DNA of 64,000 nt from Gnetum montanum (GCA_015680685.1 MNCI01007739.1:11887-75886), one strand, 5' to 3'. Positions 23,263 through 36,935 are shown, counted from the first letter of the stretch. Program-made: numbers and translations. Notes: generated from the letters alone by a model not told the origin.

Positions 23263-26200
23263 ATGGGACTTATTACAGGGCTTGTGCTTGGAATCCTCTG
23301 CGGAATTGTGCTGGTAATGGCCTTCGTTTATTCAGAAAATCTTCGCTCCAAGCGTAGGAGCCAGCTGGTGAGATTTCTTATTTCAGCTCTGTTATCATAA
23401 TTTGTTGTTGTTGCTCAGGAAAAAATTCAATAGGTAAATGCATATCCGCAATTTGTTATCCGTTTTCGATTCTGCTCGCCGCTTCGGTTCAGATGCTTGC
23501 TTTCTGTGAAGGATTCCTACGTCTTAATCAATTAAAGAAGTATTGTAAGCAATAACTAGTATAAGCCTGGAATCGAGTTGCGGGCATCAAAAGTAGACAG
23601 GAGGCCAATGTACGACACTTTCGACAGAAGATTTTTGGTGATTCAGAGTTTCGGATTTAATCATGGTGTCCTGCTTTTTCACGTGCTTTCGATGTTTAAA
23701 TCCGCGGTTTCCAAAATTTTCCGAATGCCTTTTGACGAAATAAAGATTGTGGAAACTGTGTTTCGTTCGTTTTGAAATCCTGTAGTTGTCGATATTGAAA
23801 AGTATACCAAGTACGGAGATGCGGATGTGGTCCGCGCTTCCAGTTTACACAGATCATATCCATTAAGTCAACCGGCCTCTTACAAGATTAGCAAATATAC
23901 GAAATGGCCCATAGACTTTGACTGTTGCAAAATTCGTCAATTATGATTATGTTTCGAGTTCTACCCTACAGAATACTAGTTTAACTAAACGGGAACTTAA
24001 GACTGATATTAGACTAGCTGCTATAATAGACTCGCTGATATAAATCATCGTCTGTATTAGATACGCTTTCTTCTTTGTAAGCTAATTAGAGGATTCACTA
24101 ATATTATACCACATTATTTTTTTGTGGGGTGAAAATTAAGCTATAGAGATTCTTTAATATTATCTAGCATTATTTACCAAATACATGATTTCTTTTTTAG
24201 AAAAGATTCTACTTGGCAAAAAATGGGTTTAAGCTTTACTGCTTATTCATCAACACAAAAATAAAAATATAAGGAAGATATCAAAGAGTTGAAGCCTGTT
24301 GATAAGACTTGTAATCTGCATCATAAAAAATGTAGGTTCAAGAACAGTCATTTGTGTTGAGATATACAAAATTCTGTAAGAGACCTGGCTGAAACTGAAT
24401 TTTTTCCAACGGATTTAAAGGGTCTTCCTCTGTATATTTATTTATTTATTTTAAATCTCAGTTTTAATTTCAAAGGCAAATCTTTTATTTCAGGCATTTC
24501 ATTTTAAGTTCGACTTTGTATCTCATCAGTTGGTGATCTAATTGGTCATTTTCCTTGTACTTTGATGATTTCAATGGCATGCCAGTATTTCATAAGTTAT
24601 AGAACAGGAGGTAAGTAAGTATGAATTGGTTGAACATCAATAGAATTTGTTATCAAAATTGATTGTTTGGAATGGCTTTGGACCGGTAAATGCACGAGAC
24701 CTTCACACATTATTAGTCTTGGTTTGACTTGGGAACACTATCTGGTTTGGTCTCCGGCAGAATCTTTGTGATCAAACTCTATTATGACACATTTGCATAC
24801 TGCTCTTGGGCTTTTGGGAGATGTATCCATTTATGTCTGCTCTACGGAGTATTTTGGGTTAGAAAAACAGGAATGGATTTTGCAGCATAGGTAGATACAT
24901 CCCATGGTGTCCGTCATTGTAGGGTATTTCCTATTTTTAATAGGTGGATGAATGTCCCATTGCTTTATTTATGTGGTACTTTTCTTATAGGTACTCCAGA
25001 CCTCCTACTCATGCTAGTAAAGGCGATGTGCTTTGGTTTAGAATATCTTTATATGTGAAGTAACTTTTATAAGACATCTATGTGACTTATCTAGATTTCT
25101 GGTTTCATTGCATGTATTCATTAATATTAGTATGTGAAGTAGTGGCATTGAATATATAGCATTACGCTGATATTTTATTCTGCAAGCCTGTTTAAAACAA
25201 AGAAGATGTGCACAGGGATCTTTGTTCTGACCTGCTTATCGTTTCTGGTATAGTTGCTAGTGATATTTTTTAATCCTCTTATTATGATCGAGTACTTGCA
25301 CGTGTATGTTCTCGGGGTAGACAAAAAAACTTGTCCAGACATAGCTTTGAAGTTGAAGGTGATATTTAAACGTTTTCTGATGCAGTTGGAATTCATTCTT
25401 GATACAAGGAAGGACATTGAGCAACATCTCTACTTTAATAATACCCCTGATTGACAGGAACTGCCAAAACGTAATAGTATATCTTTTACCAGTGTTGTTT
25501 CAATAATTCATGGCCTCCTCTCCTTGATATTGATGTGTTGGTGCATGTCTTAACAGCTTGAATATTTCACTCACTAAGCAACCTTTCTGCTGCAACTAAA
25601 AGACATAATATTACATATTTAACCTAACATGGGGGAAAATTTTAATAATCATGGCTGAATGCATCATGGGACATGCAGCCTACAATGCTTAAAAGAATGC
25701 TACCTGCAACTTATGATGACCTAGGAATTATTTCTGGTGTTAATAATTTGAAATATAGGGTAGAAACCCAAAACTGTTTGCACTCCCTAAAGCATACAGA
25801 ATTCCAAGGTAGTAATGCCTCTTTTCAGTGAATTTAAAGTGCTTTTTCAACTTAAAATTGGTCAGATTGTTTGAAATTTAGCTATTAGTAAATTATTTTG
25901 ATTTTGTTTGCAAGACAGGTATATTTTTAAGGATGAAAGAAATAACTAAAGATGGCTTTTTACAGGCTTCTGCAGTTGCAACATTATCAAAATTGACAAT
26001 GGATGAGACTAGGCTGCTCTTTCCAAAAGACTTATTCCCTCCATGGGTTGTTTTTACTGAGTTTGAAAAGGTTTGCTTCTTTGGTGTTAACAGCTATTTT
26101 TAGTAGGTCCTTGAATAAAGAAATAAGTTTACTTACGCTGCTCACCTCTCTGTCGTTCAGTTAAATTGGCTAAACCAGGAGCTTGAGAAGATTTGGCCTT

Positions 26201-29200
26201 TTGTGGACAAGGTATCTTTGAGCTTTATACTTGGTCAGCCATTTTCATTGGCACCAAGCTACTTTTAGGTTTTCATACTCTGCTTTTACTGTCTTCAAAC
26301 AAGTTTTTTTTTTTTTTAAACCCTCAATCTGAAATGAATTGGGGTAGCAGTCTTTCTCATTGCTTATTTACACTGTGGCAATTGTCTCATTTGACTACTT
26401 TCTAATATTCAATGTTTGACTTCACAGGCAGCATCAGAAATGATAAGAACAATTGTTGAGCCAATTCTTGAGCAATACCGGCCATCGGTGTTATCTTCTT
26501 TAAAGTTTTCAAAATTAACTCTAGGAACTGTGGCTCCCCAGTTTACAGGTTTGCAGTATATTTGTTAACCTTTACTGTGGATGTGTTCTAAATTCCAAAC
26601 AATGACTTATTATTTAGTAGAATTTTGATATTAGATAAAGTATGTGATCAGAGACACAAATTGTTGGTTGCACCTTAAATTGCTATTTCAGGAAGAACAT
26701 GTTGTTGAAGCATGAAGCATTTATTTTTTGATCAGTTCACATTTTTGCATTGTACAGGAATTAAGGTAGTTGATCATGATTCTAGTGGCTTTATTATGGA
26801 GTTGGAATTGCAATGGGATGGTGACCCTAACATTGTTCTGGATGTAAAGCCTTTAATTGGGGTTGCTTTACCTATACAGGTGAAATTTTCCCTAGGTTTT
26901 TCTTGTCGTAGTATTTATTTATTGATTAAATTTAAAACCAACTATTGCCATTTTCACATGTTTTGGTTTTTCCCTCACTTTGAAAGTATGGTGTCATAAC
27001 CAACAAACATAATATTTAGGAAAAATATGGTTACAATTTTAAATCATTCCATTGCAACATCTTCAGAATTATTATAAGGAGTGCACTGATGAGTCAAGGT
27101 AACAATCATCTCCTCAATATATAGTAAACCATACAAACCAGCAGCCAGTATTGCAACCAAATTATGTATGAAGAAATCAATTCTCATTAATCTGTCTAAA
27201 GCTTATCTTTTTGCATGTATATTTACTATTAGTTTTGAGAACACAAGTGGAAGAAAAATTGGGGAAAAGAGATGAAGATGGAGCAGGGAAAAACATTACA
27301 TGATTCTAATTTTATGCTTTCCAAATTGTTTCTTCCTTATTAATAAGAAAAAGTACAATGCCTAGGTAACTATACAAAAGTATCCTTGTTGAGAAAATTT
27401 GTTGATACCATTTCAGGTGAAAAATGTGAGATTCACTGGTATTTTCCGATTAATTTTCAAGCCTCTATTAGATGCTATTCCCTGCTTTGGAGCTGTTACA
27501 TATTCATTGCGGGAGAAGGTGATTTAGATAAATCCTCTGCTTTTCTTTTCTTCACAAGCTTGTGGTCTTTTTTAATTGTTTATTACTAACATGTAATTTC
27601 TATTCTAGAAAAACCTAGATCTCACACTGAAGGTAGTTGGAGGTGACATTAAGACAATTCCAATGGTTGCTAATGCAATAGAGGTAAGAAGCATATTTGG
27701 AATGCTTGTGTACTCTAATTTTTATTTTTGAAATACAGTGCCACTTTTAATGTCTGGTTGTATAGAGAAGAATAAACAATTTCAAATTTTGTGCTTTGCC
27801 ATTTGTGAGTTCCATCATTGAAGTTGTTGGATTGTAGCTGGGGACATGAGTTTCTTTTAGGTTGATATAGTGTTAACTTAATATTATTTCTGTTATTCAG
27901 TGTTACCATAGCTGGAGAAACTTCTTCAGCTTTTCCCTTGAAAATTGCATTTGTTTGTTCAAGGTTCAGTCCATTTAAATTGTAGAAAAGAGTGTCTTAC
28001 TTTAACATTGGGATACAACAGATGCCTGTTCAATTACTTAAAATACCAGAAGCATGAAGTGATACATTTAAGAGACGGTTTGACCATTTCTGAAGTTTGT
28101 ACCTTTTAGTTTGTCATTTGAACAGCACTAGCTTAATTGTGTAAGTGTTTATTTATTTTGATGATTAACGCTATTTTAAGATTTGATACACTTTAAGAGT
28201 GGATTGTATTGGGAGTGGACATAATCATGTCTAAGATACTAGAACAAAGTTAGGCTTGTTAGACCAGACCAAATATTGAAACTACATATTATCATGTTGG
28301 TGACTTTATCCCAAAAATATGTGCAAACCTGTTGAGGTAGGCAAAGGATTTGACAATGATTTTTTTATTTGTCCAGCTGCCTAATTATTGCCATAGTCCC
28401 TAAACATATATTTTTACAATGCCCTATGTGGTATGTGTCTCATTGTACATGTTGGAATCAAATCTGCAACTTAAATAACCACAACCAAGTGAGCTATGCC
28501 TCACTGATATTGAAACTATACATTTATTGCAAAAATTTTAATCATACCTTGTGAGAATATTGATCTATTATCATTTTCAAGACTGTCCCTAATTCCCAGA
28601 CTATTGATCACATCAAAGGCAATTTGAAACTATATTTTACTTTCTTTTTCTTTCATGTTTAAGTCACTGTTGATGTGCCAGCTGGATCACTTTTGATGCT
28701 ATTAGGTTGTTATAGGCACTGATGCAATGTCATTGTTATATCATTTGAGCCTTATTCCAATTAGATGGGGTTGGCTATATGAGTTCTTTTTTACTATTCA
28801 CTTCTATTAAGAGTCAATGCCCAAATCTTAGATGTCTTTCTTTATGCTTGCAAGCCACATATGTTTAGGTCTGTTTCTTTGTTAATTTCCCTCAACTTTA
28901 ATAAAGTGAGATCTTTTAACAGGTGTATTCTTTGGTCTTCTTAGCACATGACAAACCATTTGAGATGACTTTACATAATGTTCTGATTTATGGCTGCTAC
29001 TTTCAAACTTTCCTTAATAGGAGAGAAGTTGATTTGATCTTTCCTAGTCACACTCGACATTTACCTTAGCATTTGCATCTCTGCCACATGTATGTATTGC
29101 ACTTGATGTGTTTGACAGGCCAACATTGTGCACCATAAAGGATTGCAAGTTTGATAGCATTCCTGTAGGGGTTCTTCTATCATAAAGCACACCACTAGCT

Positions 29201-32200
29201 TCTTGCATTTCATCCTTCTTGCTTCTATTCTGTTTGTCACATCAATGTTAATCTGTCTGTCCATTTGAATAAAGAGATTCAAGTACTTGAGATGCTTACA
29301 TTGAGTAACTTATGGGTTTTAAATTTTATCTTCATGTCTTCATTACTTGCTTTCCTATGTAAAATGCAGTCAATGTATCCCATTTTACTTTTACTAATCC
29401 TCAACCCCTTTGATTCTGGGGTGTTTCTCCAAATCCTCATTTTTGCAGCTAGGACTTCCTTAGATTTATTCATCAGAACAATGTCTAAAACTGAAACTTT
29501 CAGCAAGTCCTCATTTTTGTAGCTAGGACCTCCTTAGATTTATTCACCAAAACAATTTCTAAAACCAAAACTGAAATTTTGTACTTATGGTCTTAGGACT
29601 TCTTTAGATTTATTCACCAAAACAATTTCTAAAATTAAAACTGAAATTTTTTACTTATGTTCACTAAGACCCGTTGGATCTATCGGACTTGTTTTAGAAT
29701 TCTTTTTAAATTTATAATTTAGTATTGCCCAGTGGAATTGAACTTATGACCTAAGTTTACCAAGCTAAGACCCTTACCACTAAACTAACACCTCATTGTT
29801 TGCTCATATATAATACTAGCAAATAAATAAGGGCTTAAAGAAGATCCATGGTGTAGCTGTACTTTCACAGGAAAGTCTATAGTCTCAACGTAGATAGTGC
29901 AAACTTAAGTTGTTGCTCCAGCATACATCTCTTGGATAGTGTTTATGTGCCCAATAGGAATATCCTTCCTCTTTAATGGCCATCAAATAATCTCTTGAAG
30001 AATTCTATTCTAAGCGTTTTCTAAGTCAATGAAAATCATATGCAAATTCCTCTTCTTATACCTAAATTTCTCTATCAACTATCTTAGCAAGAAGATAGCT
30101 TCCATAGTTGATCTTTTAGGAGTAAAACCAAATTGATTCTTGCCTTAAATGGTATTCTATAACTCTTTCCTGTAACTTTATGGTATGGCTTATAGGCTCA
30201 ATTCCTCTTAGTTCCCCATTGTTTGGATGTTTCTCTTGTTCTTGTAGATGGTCACTATAGTGCTTCTTCTCCAATCATTTGGCATTTCCCCTCCTCCTAG
30301 ATCTTGTTGAATAACATTTTCAACCACGTGATTCCTATAGCTCTCATGTACTTCCATACCTGTATAGGGATATCATCTGATCTTGTTGCTTTATCATTCT
30401 TCATCTATACAAGGACTTTTTCCCTTAAAAGAGACAGACACAGAGAGGTGTGGGCTAGTCCTTAATCAAGGATGCAGAATGTGCTACTGTAGGATTCACA
30501 TTTGTTACATTTTAATTGAATCTTCATCTATACAAGGATTTTTTTACTTAAAAGAGACAAACACAGAGAGGTGTGGGCTAGTCCTTAATCAAGGATGCAG
30601 AATGTGCTAATGTAGGATTCACATTTGTTACATTTTAATCAAATTACTTTTATCGAATAGTATGGGTTCAGTTGTTCAATAGGTTTTATTTTGAGGTTAG
30701 AGAGAGAGAGAGAGATGGTCATTGTCACGTTTGATTTGATTCCTTCAACTTCATTTGTAGGAAATTCTTCATTAAGTAGCCCTGAAAATAGATTCTTTAT
30801 CGCACCAAAATTTCCTTGTTTGCAAACAAAGTTATTTCAGCATCTGACTTGATTCATCAAATATGGTCAAATATGGTCAATGTATTTGTACCTCTTGTGT
30901 TGAGTCTTAGCCAGTATTTAAATCAAATTTCCAGGCTTCTTAGTTCCTGGCTTGCCATAAAAGGAATCAAAAGTGCTAAGTTTAGCCTTTCTCATTGTTT
31001 TCTTTGCCATGTACTTCACTAACTCATATCTATCAAAGTCATCTTATCTCCTACTTTGTTGTTACTCCTTGAAACACTTCTTCTTATCAGGAATTTTTCA
31101 TTGCACTTCCTTTGCTTTACCATCATGTTTCCTTTTGAATACACTTAATTCAAATTTTATGATAGGGATGTGGTGCTACCATCTCAAATTTGACTCTACA
31201 AAACAGATAGTGATTCAAATTTTAAGCAGTGCAGGATTTTTGAGTGGAAACTATATTAATGAGAAAATTTTTATTAACAGTGAAGTTCATTATTCAAGTT
31301 TAAGCAACCAATTTAATCCCATCCAATAATTGGACTTTTTGTACAGAATACTATTAAAGATGCCGTTGAAGACTCACTTTTGTGGCCCGTTCGCAAAGTG
31401 ATTCCCATAATACCAGGAGATTACAGGTATCTAATTCTAATGCTATATATTGTGAATAGTATGTCATTGTTATAAAACTTGCTATCGATTGTTTGATATT
31501 TCTGACATATTTCTTTGAATTTCCCAGTGATCTCGAATTGCGGCCTGTTGGGGTGCTTGGAGTAAAACTTGTTCAGGCCAAAAACTTATTGAACAAAGAT
31601 ATTATTGGAAAATCCGATCCTTTTGCAATTGTTTACATTAGGCCAAAACGAGAACTTACAAAGAAAAGCAAGACAATAGTAAGAACCATGTATGCTTGAA
31701 ATATTTCTTTTACCGAATTGAATTATAAACATAAGCATCTTGCAGGGGGAGGGTTGAACAATTTAAATGAAAAAGAAAAAAAAAAAACACACACACACAC
31801 ACACGCACGCAACACACAACGCTGTTGCTTTGTTCCTCATCATTGTTTTTCCTGCCTGCAGAATAATCAGTTGAATCCTGTGTGGAACGAGTACTATGAA
31901 TTCGAGGTTGAAGATGTTGCTACCCAACATTTGACTCTGAAAATTTTCGACGAGGAGTCAGTTCAGGAAGCTGAATTAATTGGCTGTACTCAAGTGCCTT
32001 TGATGGAGCTAAAGCCTGGAGAGTTGAAAGAGCTATACTTGCCACTGGTTAAAGATTTAGAAAATAAAGCAAGAGATAAGAAACAGCGTGGTTTGGTAAG
32101 ACGTTTTCTGTATCTATATATATACGCAAGGAATATGATCTTTATATTAATAAACAACTATGCGTGATCGAGTAAATTGAATATCTGTTGTGTTCATTTT

Positions 32201-33027
32201 TGTAAAGTAGCACGTTACAGCTCTGAAGTTATAGTCTAGAAAAATACCGGAGACACCAACTTTTCAAACTGGTCAATACAGGTACACCTTGAGCTGCTTT
32301 ACCGTCCGTTTTCTATGGAGAATGGGATTTCAGGTCCCTTCGGGATGGACTCGAACGGTTTTGGTATGACATCTCTGGAGAAATTCTGGACGGACGGAAC
32401 GAAGAAAGAAGGAATTATTTCATCGGTCCCTGGCAAGAGAAAAGACATAATTCGTGGTGTTCTGTCTGTAACTGTGAAGCGTGCCCAGGACCTAAATGCA
32501 ACAGATTTGTCTGGGAAGGCTGATCCGTATGTTGTACTTAGCTTAAAGAAAAGTGACGCTAAGAAAAAAACACGGGTAGAGGATTATATTGTTCCTACAT
32601 TGTCCATTTCTTGAATCTATTCCAAACATGCTGAATTATTTATTTCCGCCACTGCAGGTTGTACCCAAAAACTTAAATCCCGAGTGGAATCAGACATTTG
32701 ATTTTGTGGTAGAAGATGCCTTGCACGAGATGTTAATTCTGGAGGTTTGGGATCATGACACTTTTGGCAGGGTATGTGGAAATTTCTGCTTATTTCTGAA
32801 TTCTTGCTTTGCAAGTATCTGTATTTATCATTGCAGTAATTCGGAGGCCTGTTTCACGTTATTTGTATTTGTAGGCATTTTTAGGACGGTGTGCCTTAAC
32901 ATTGACCAAGGTGCTTCATGAAGGCAAATATGATGCAGAATATGGTTTAGATGCTGCCCCATCAGGACGCATCTTTTTGCATTTAAAATGGACTCCTCAG
33001 CCTTTTGGTTTAGATTCATCATCTTGA
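23263..33027 (+). CDS. Plant synaptotagmin, SYT4/SYT5-like (TM-SMP-C2A-C2B), 13 exons, 568 aa
   Basis: Membrane-tethered lipid-binding protein of the plant synaptotagmin family, which acts at ER-plasma membrane contact sites. Exons with GT/AG borders: 23263-23367, 25966-26070, 26161-26211, 26428-26548, 26758-26879, 27417-27518, 27609-27683, 31347-31426, 31528-31678, 31862-32095, 32282-32575, 32658-32771, 32875-33027; the sum is 1707 nt with no internal stop. Residues 3-23 form the membrane anchor. The SMP domain spans about 65-250 (WLNQELEKIWPFVDKAAS; LGTVAPQFTG). C2A (about 259-375) keeps D278, D284 and D334, but the DxD of loop 3 ends in Glu336. C2B (about 440-560) keeps D457, D463, D512 and D514. 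Length and motif order match SYT4/SYT5 rather than SYT1. Intron 7 (3663 nt) is swollen by a LINE. The start is chosen for the hydrophobic N-terminus. Confidence 0.96.
28440..28512 (-). repeat. tRNA-like SINE fragment in intron 7
   Basis: On the - strand GGCATAGCTCACTTGGTTG (A-box-like) is followed about 30 bases later by GATTTGATTCC (B-box-like), the spacing of a tRNA. It does not form a clean cloverleaf by eye and lies inside an intron, so a tRNA-derived SINE is preferred over a functional tRNA. Confidence 0.5.
28850..30400 (-). pseudogene. RTE-type LINE relic in synaptotagmin intron 7
   Basis: Reverse-strand pieces of a non-LTR retrotransposon. 30400-30010 reads as the start of the reverse transcriptase (SDDIPIQVWKYM, MPNDWRRSTIV, IYKNK, NQFGFTPKRSTMEAIFLLR). 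29506-29279 corresponds to the segment after the active site (DIVLMNKS, ESKGLRISKSKMGYI). 29282-29061 is the C-terminal part (RIEARRMKC... VAEMQMLR). The order is colinear with plant RTE-clade LINEs. Stops are numerous, and a degenerate repeat of about 65-70 bp (29450-29650) and a SINE-like piece interrupt it. It is antisense to the host gene. Confidence 0.75.
29690..29800 (-). repeat. tRNA-like SINE fragment in intron 7
   Basis: On the - strand GTGTTAGTTTAGTGGTAAGG (A-box-like) is followed by AGTTCAATTCC (B-box-like) at tRNA spacing. It is related to 19950-20015 and 8235-8330. Confidence 0.55.
30398..30643. repeat. 123-bp tandem duplication in intron 7
   Basis: Two copies start at 30398 and 30521 with TCTTCATCTATACAAGGA. 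They share GAGGTGTGGGCTAGTCC and GATTCACATTTGTTACATTT. Only a few positions differ. Confidence 0.85.
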
Positions 33028-35109
33028 TAACCACCGAATGGTTCAAATAGCTTTCAGGCTAATGTAGAGTAAATGTTATCCTTCTTGATTCATATCTTGA
33101 GAGTTGTCTTTTCGCTCCATCATTCCAGACCCGGCTGAGAGCCTGGGATTATGGGATAGAATCAGACAGTTCTGAAAAACTAGGTGGGTTACAAAAAGTT
33201 TAGTAGGAATTGAGTACAATATACATAGTACGTACTATATGTACGTGTAACAGATGTGTATATGCTTTCTATCTGGGCATGTCCGGATGTGAGCTATATA
33301 TTCAATAAGGCCGAGCATGTACATTTCATGTCCCTAAATGTTGATAAAACATTCTCTCTTTTTGCAATGTCCATGAACAGTTCAGAGACCAAAAATCATA
33401 ACCGGTTGAGTGAATGGTATTGAAGCCATTGGAGTCTGCACTAATAAGGGTGAACTGCATGTCAATTTGTCAATGGTTTTCATTGTACAAAAGTGAACAT
33501 GAAAAACTTGTACACATTTTGAGGATGAATTGTTTCGGGTAACTATTATGATACCTTGTTTAATAAAAATAGATTTAAAACCTTGTATTATACAATGGAT
33601 TAAGTTTATTGTTCACCGTTTGATGCTTAGGTTAATGACATATGTAAACAGTTTTTCAAATGTGATTCGGGTAACTATTATGGTACATTGTTTAATAAGA
33701 AATAGATTTTAAACCTTGTATTATGCAATGGATTAAGTTTATTATATACATTCTTGAAGATGACTATTTATAGATTTTGATGCTTAGGTTAATGACATAT
33801 GCAAACAGTTTTTCAAACGTGATCCGTTACCTATTCTTACAGATAGTATTAGCTTATTTTAAGCAGCGGATAGGAATTTTTGGTTTTGGTGCAATCCAAA
33901 TCTTTAACGAATGAATTTATGTTTAGCACTGTATATATAGACCATATTTTGTGATACTCATTCTAATTGATTTCTTCACGGTAGCATTCTTTTACTTCTC
34001 ACATGTCATCCTTCTTTATGTGGAAGTAACATATTAATGAAACAATTTTCTTTTATAATATATAATACACTATCAAAATAAATAGATTTACAAGTCTATC
34101 ACGTAGTGAATTAAGTTAAAGTTTAATATACAAATCTTGAGGATGAATTGTTTAGATGAATCTTTTAATACAAGAAATACGGAAGAGGGGTACGTTGGAA
34201 CAGAAATAATTTGACTGTAAGTACATCATTACAGGAATTACATAGGAGTATATTAATGCTTTAATATGACTCAAATGAGCTATTTAGCCATTCCTCATTT
34301 GACTTTTAACATTGCAAATAGATTTATAACCTTATATTATATAGCAAATTAATTTTATTATACATATCTTGAATATATTATATAGCAAATTAAGTTTATT
34401 ATGCATATCTTGAAGATATATTGTTATACTAAGATAAATGCATGACTATTTATAGATGTTAATGCATGGACTTCTTCAAAATAGTTTCTTGAAAATTATG
34501 GTTACCTATATATTTTCATAGATTAAATTAGAAATAGGGGAGAGGGGTGTTAGAAAAGAAACAATTTAACTATGGTATACCTCAAAACATATATAGCTTA
34601 CATGGTACATTAGAGGAATTATAGAAGAATATATTGATACCTTAATTCAAATGAGCTTTCAGCTATCTCTCATTTGACTTTTAACACAACAACTAGATTT
34701 ATAACCTTCTATTATATAGAGGATTAAGTTTAGTATCCATATCTTGAGAATGAGTTACTAATACTAAGATAAATACATAAATATTTATAGATTTTGATGC
34801 TTAGATTTCTTCCACATAGTTTAGTGAAAATTAGATCTATCTTTCTTGGATTTTCATTTAAAAGTTTGTGCCAAAGTTTCTGAGTTTGTTTTGTTATGAT
34901 TTAGCATACAGATAGTGTTGATTTGAAGAACTATCTATAATTTTAAGACTATGATAGATTTAGAGTGTTGCTAATGTGCTTGTATGGATGATTGATTGAA
35001 TGACAAGTTATTCTTCCTTCTATTGATCTTAAGTTGTGCTAATGTCTATTGTGTGTATTACTAGATGCAAAGCACCAAGTGTGTACTACACATTGATTTA
35101 TCATATATT
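33028..35109. repeat. Downstream spacer built from a dispersed repeat
   Basis: The 3' UTR of the synaptotagmin gene probably occupies the first few hundred bases (an AATAAG near 33303 is the only weak polyadenylation-like word seen). From about 33530 the words AACCTTGTATTATA, GGATTAAGTTTATTAT, ATCTTGAAGATG and ATTTATAGATTTTGATGC recur at least five times up to 34800, and once more at 46050-46160. No gene is seen. Confidence 0.6.
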
Positions 35110-35114
35110 AATGG

Positions 35115-35974
35115 TCATGAGTGGCAAGGTACCCCTACACTCAACCATACAAATACGAGCGCTTCACGCACGATCCGGTCGAACTCCGTAGACGGACTAG
35201 TTGTGGTATCTAGACAGTTACTCGTAGATTGCAGTTCGCTATCTTCCCACCTGGACTAGTATTAGCTTTGTAATGTATGGTTTAGTTTAGAGGGAGGTGT
35301 ATGATGTGTTCCTACACTAATGCTACTCCTAGGTATGATGGGAAATAATATCAACTAAGCTAGGAGAGAGAGGGTGAGAGAGAGAATCTAAACTAGCCTA
35401 AGTATGATGAGCATTCGTTTCTTAATCATCCGTATACATCTTGGACCTCGTGCACGACTACCACTGGGATTACCAAGCGCATTGCCTAGGTATGCTACTG
35501 GGTTACCAAGTAGTCACACTTAAATGCTCGTGATTAAGTCGTACTCATTCCGCGTTACTAGGAGATAAGGGTAGAGAGATATTAACTAAGAAAGTAATAA
35601 ATAACAATAACAATTAAATAATTAAGCTAAGTGGATGTTGCAATGATGAAGTAATGTTGATCTTTATTGCCGGTCATGTGCGTGTCCAAGTACGTCACAC
35701 TCGAATAAGGATGCCGTACAATTACAATAATCACACTGCGGGCATGCACTGGGAGAAAGGGTTGAGAGGAAAAACTGACAAAAAGTCTCTACCTTAATAC
35801 TAAAAACTTAAAACTTAAAACTTCAAAAACTCCTCTTACTAAATCTGCCTACCTCTTATTTATAGATGAGGAGACAAGTTGTGATATCGCATACGTGATA
35901 TCACATCTAGGCTGTGATATCACGTATGTGATATCATGGGTGCGATATCATGGCCAACAATTCATGACTCATCA
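35115..35974 (-). repeat. Family A copy 2: 3' LTR (860 bp)
   Basis: In + coordinates it starts TCATGAGTGG (the terminal TG is mutated to TC) and ends CTCATCA. The palindrome cluster (GTGATATCAC, GCGATATC variants) is at about 35880-35955 and the TATAAATA box is on the - strand near 35865. The adjacent CCCCCAC at 35977-35983 is the complement of the polypurine tract. Confidence 0.93.
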
Positions 35975-36165
35975 TACCCCCACAACTGAATGAAAACTCA
36001 TCCTCGAGTTAAAGTGAGAACAAGCTCCATTGATTATATAGTGGATAGGTATGAGATTATTAATTGATTAGAATGGATTTATGCCGTAGTGTGGAATTTA
36101 AAAAAAAATTGAGACACAACATGGAAAATGCAAAAAAAAATCCTATAACTACAAAATTGGGTGAA

Positions 36166-36935
36166 ACTTATGTAGTTCCTGGTGGCGGTGGCTCCTCCAT
36201 GGGTGCCTTTTCCTTGTCTTGCGCTCCAGGTTTTGGGATTTGATGGTGTTGAAGTATGGCCTGGAGTTTCTCCTCTTGTAAGGCCTTGAGTGCCTTGGCA
36301 TGTGTGTAAGTTTGCACTTGTGCCATAGAGGCATCCCAGTCAACCTTCTCTTTTTCTTCCACCACCCTTTTATTCTTTATCAACAGTTTATTAAGTTGCT
36401 TAGTTCTGAAAGTGTCCAGCTAGTTTTGAGCAACCTTTAGCCTTGTATTTGGAAGGTTTAATACTTTTGAAATGGCTTGAATAGAGAAATCAATAGTCAC
36501 ACCACAAATGTTAACCGTGGTGCCTTCTTCTTTGTTGTGTCAAAATTGGTATGTTTCCCCTAAGTACCAGGCACAACTTTCAGAGAGGGTAGGCCACAAT
36601 GGGAACCCTTTGAGGTGATCCCTAATGGCCTTTGGAACAAATTCTGTGAAAGGTCCAAAGTTTAATTCCACAATCATTGCAGTTAATATGGACCTTTCAT
36701 GGATGGCTTGAACAAAATCCTAGGGCAATGTGAGATATCGTCCCTATTCAGACACTACAACAGCTTCTCCTTCCGCCTACCTTGATTGTACAGTGGCAGG
36801 GTCTTCTTCATGGATACTAAATGATTATTCTTCCTGCTTTGCATATTGTTCAGTAGGAACTTGTCCTTCACCTCTCCTAGATCACTTGATCCCACCTTGA
36901 GCAAGACCTTTCTGTTGTCTGCGTTTCGAGGCCAT
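36166..36935 (-). pseudogene. Second ORF of family A copy 2, decayed
   Basis: The same protein as at 4443-5211, from ATG 36935 (directly after a CAG acceptor-like site) to a stop near 36166. Conserved words are KRRQQ at the start, GPLWPTLSES-like and WYLGETYQF in the middle, VTIDFSIQAI, and a Lys/Glu/Ala-rich C-terminal helix ending PMEEPPPP. Stops are TAG or TGA at positions where copy 1 often has Gln. Length and position suggest an env-position accessory protein of unknown function. Confidence 0.6.

Noticed and set aside
28440-28512. Functional tRNA gene
   Set aside because: A-box and B-box-like words are present, but a clean acceptor stem and anticodon loop could not be drawn by eye; better explained as a tRNA-derived SINE.
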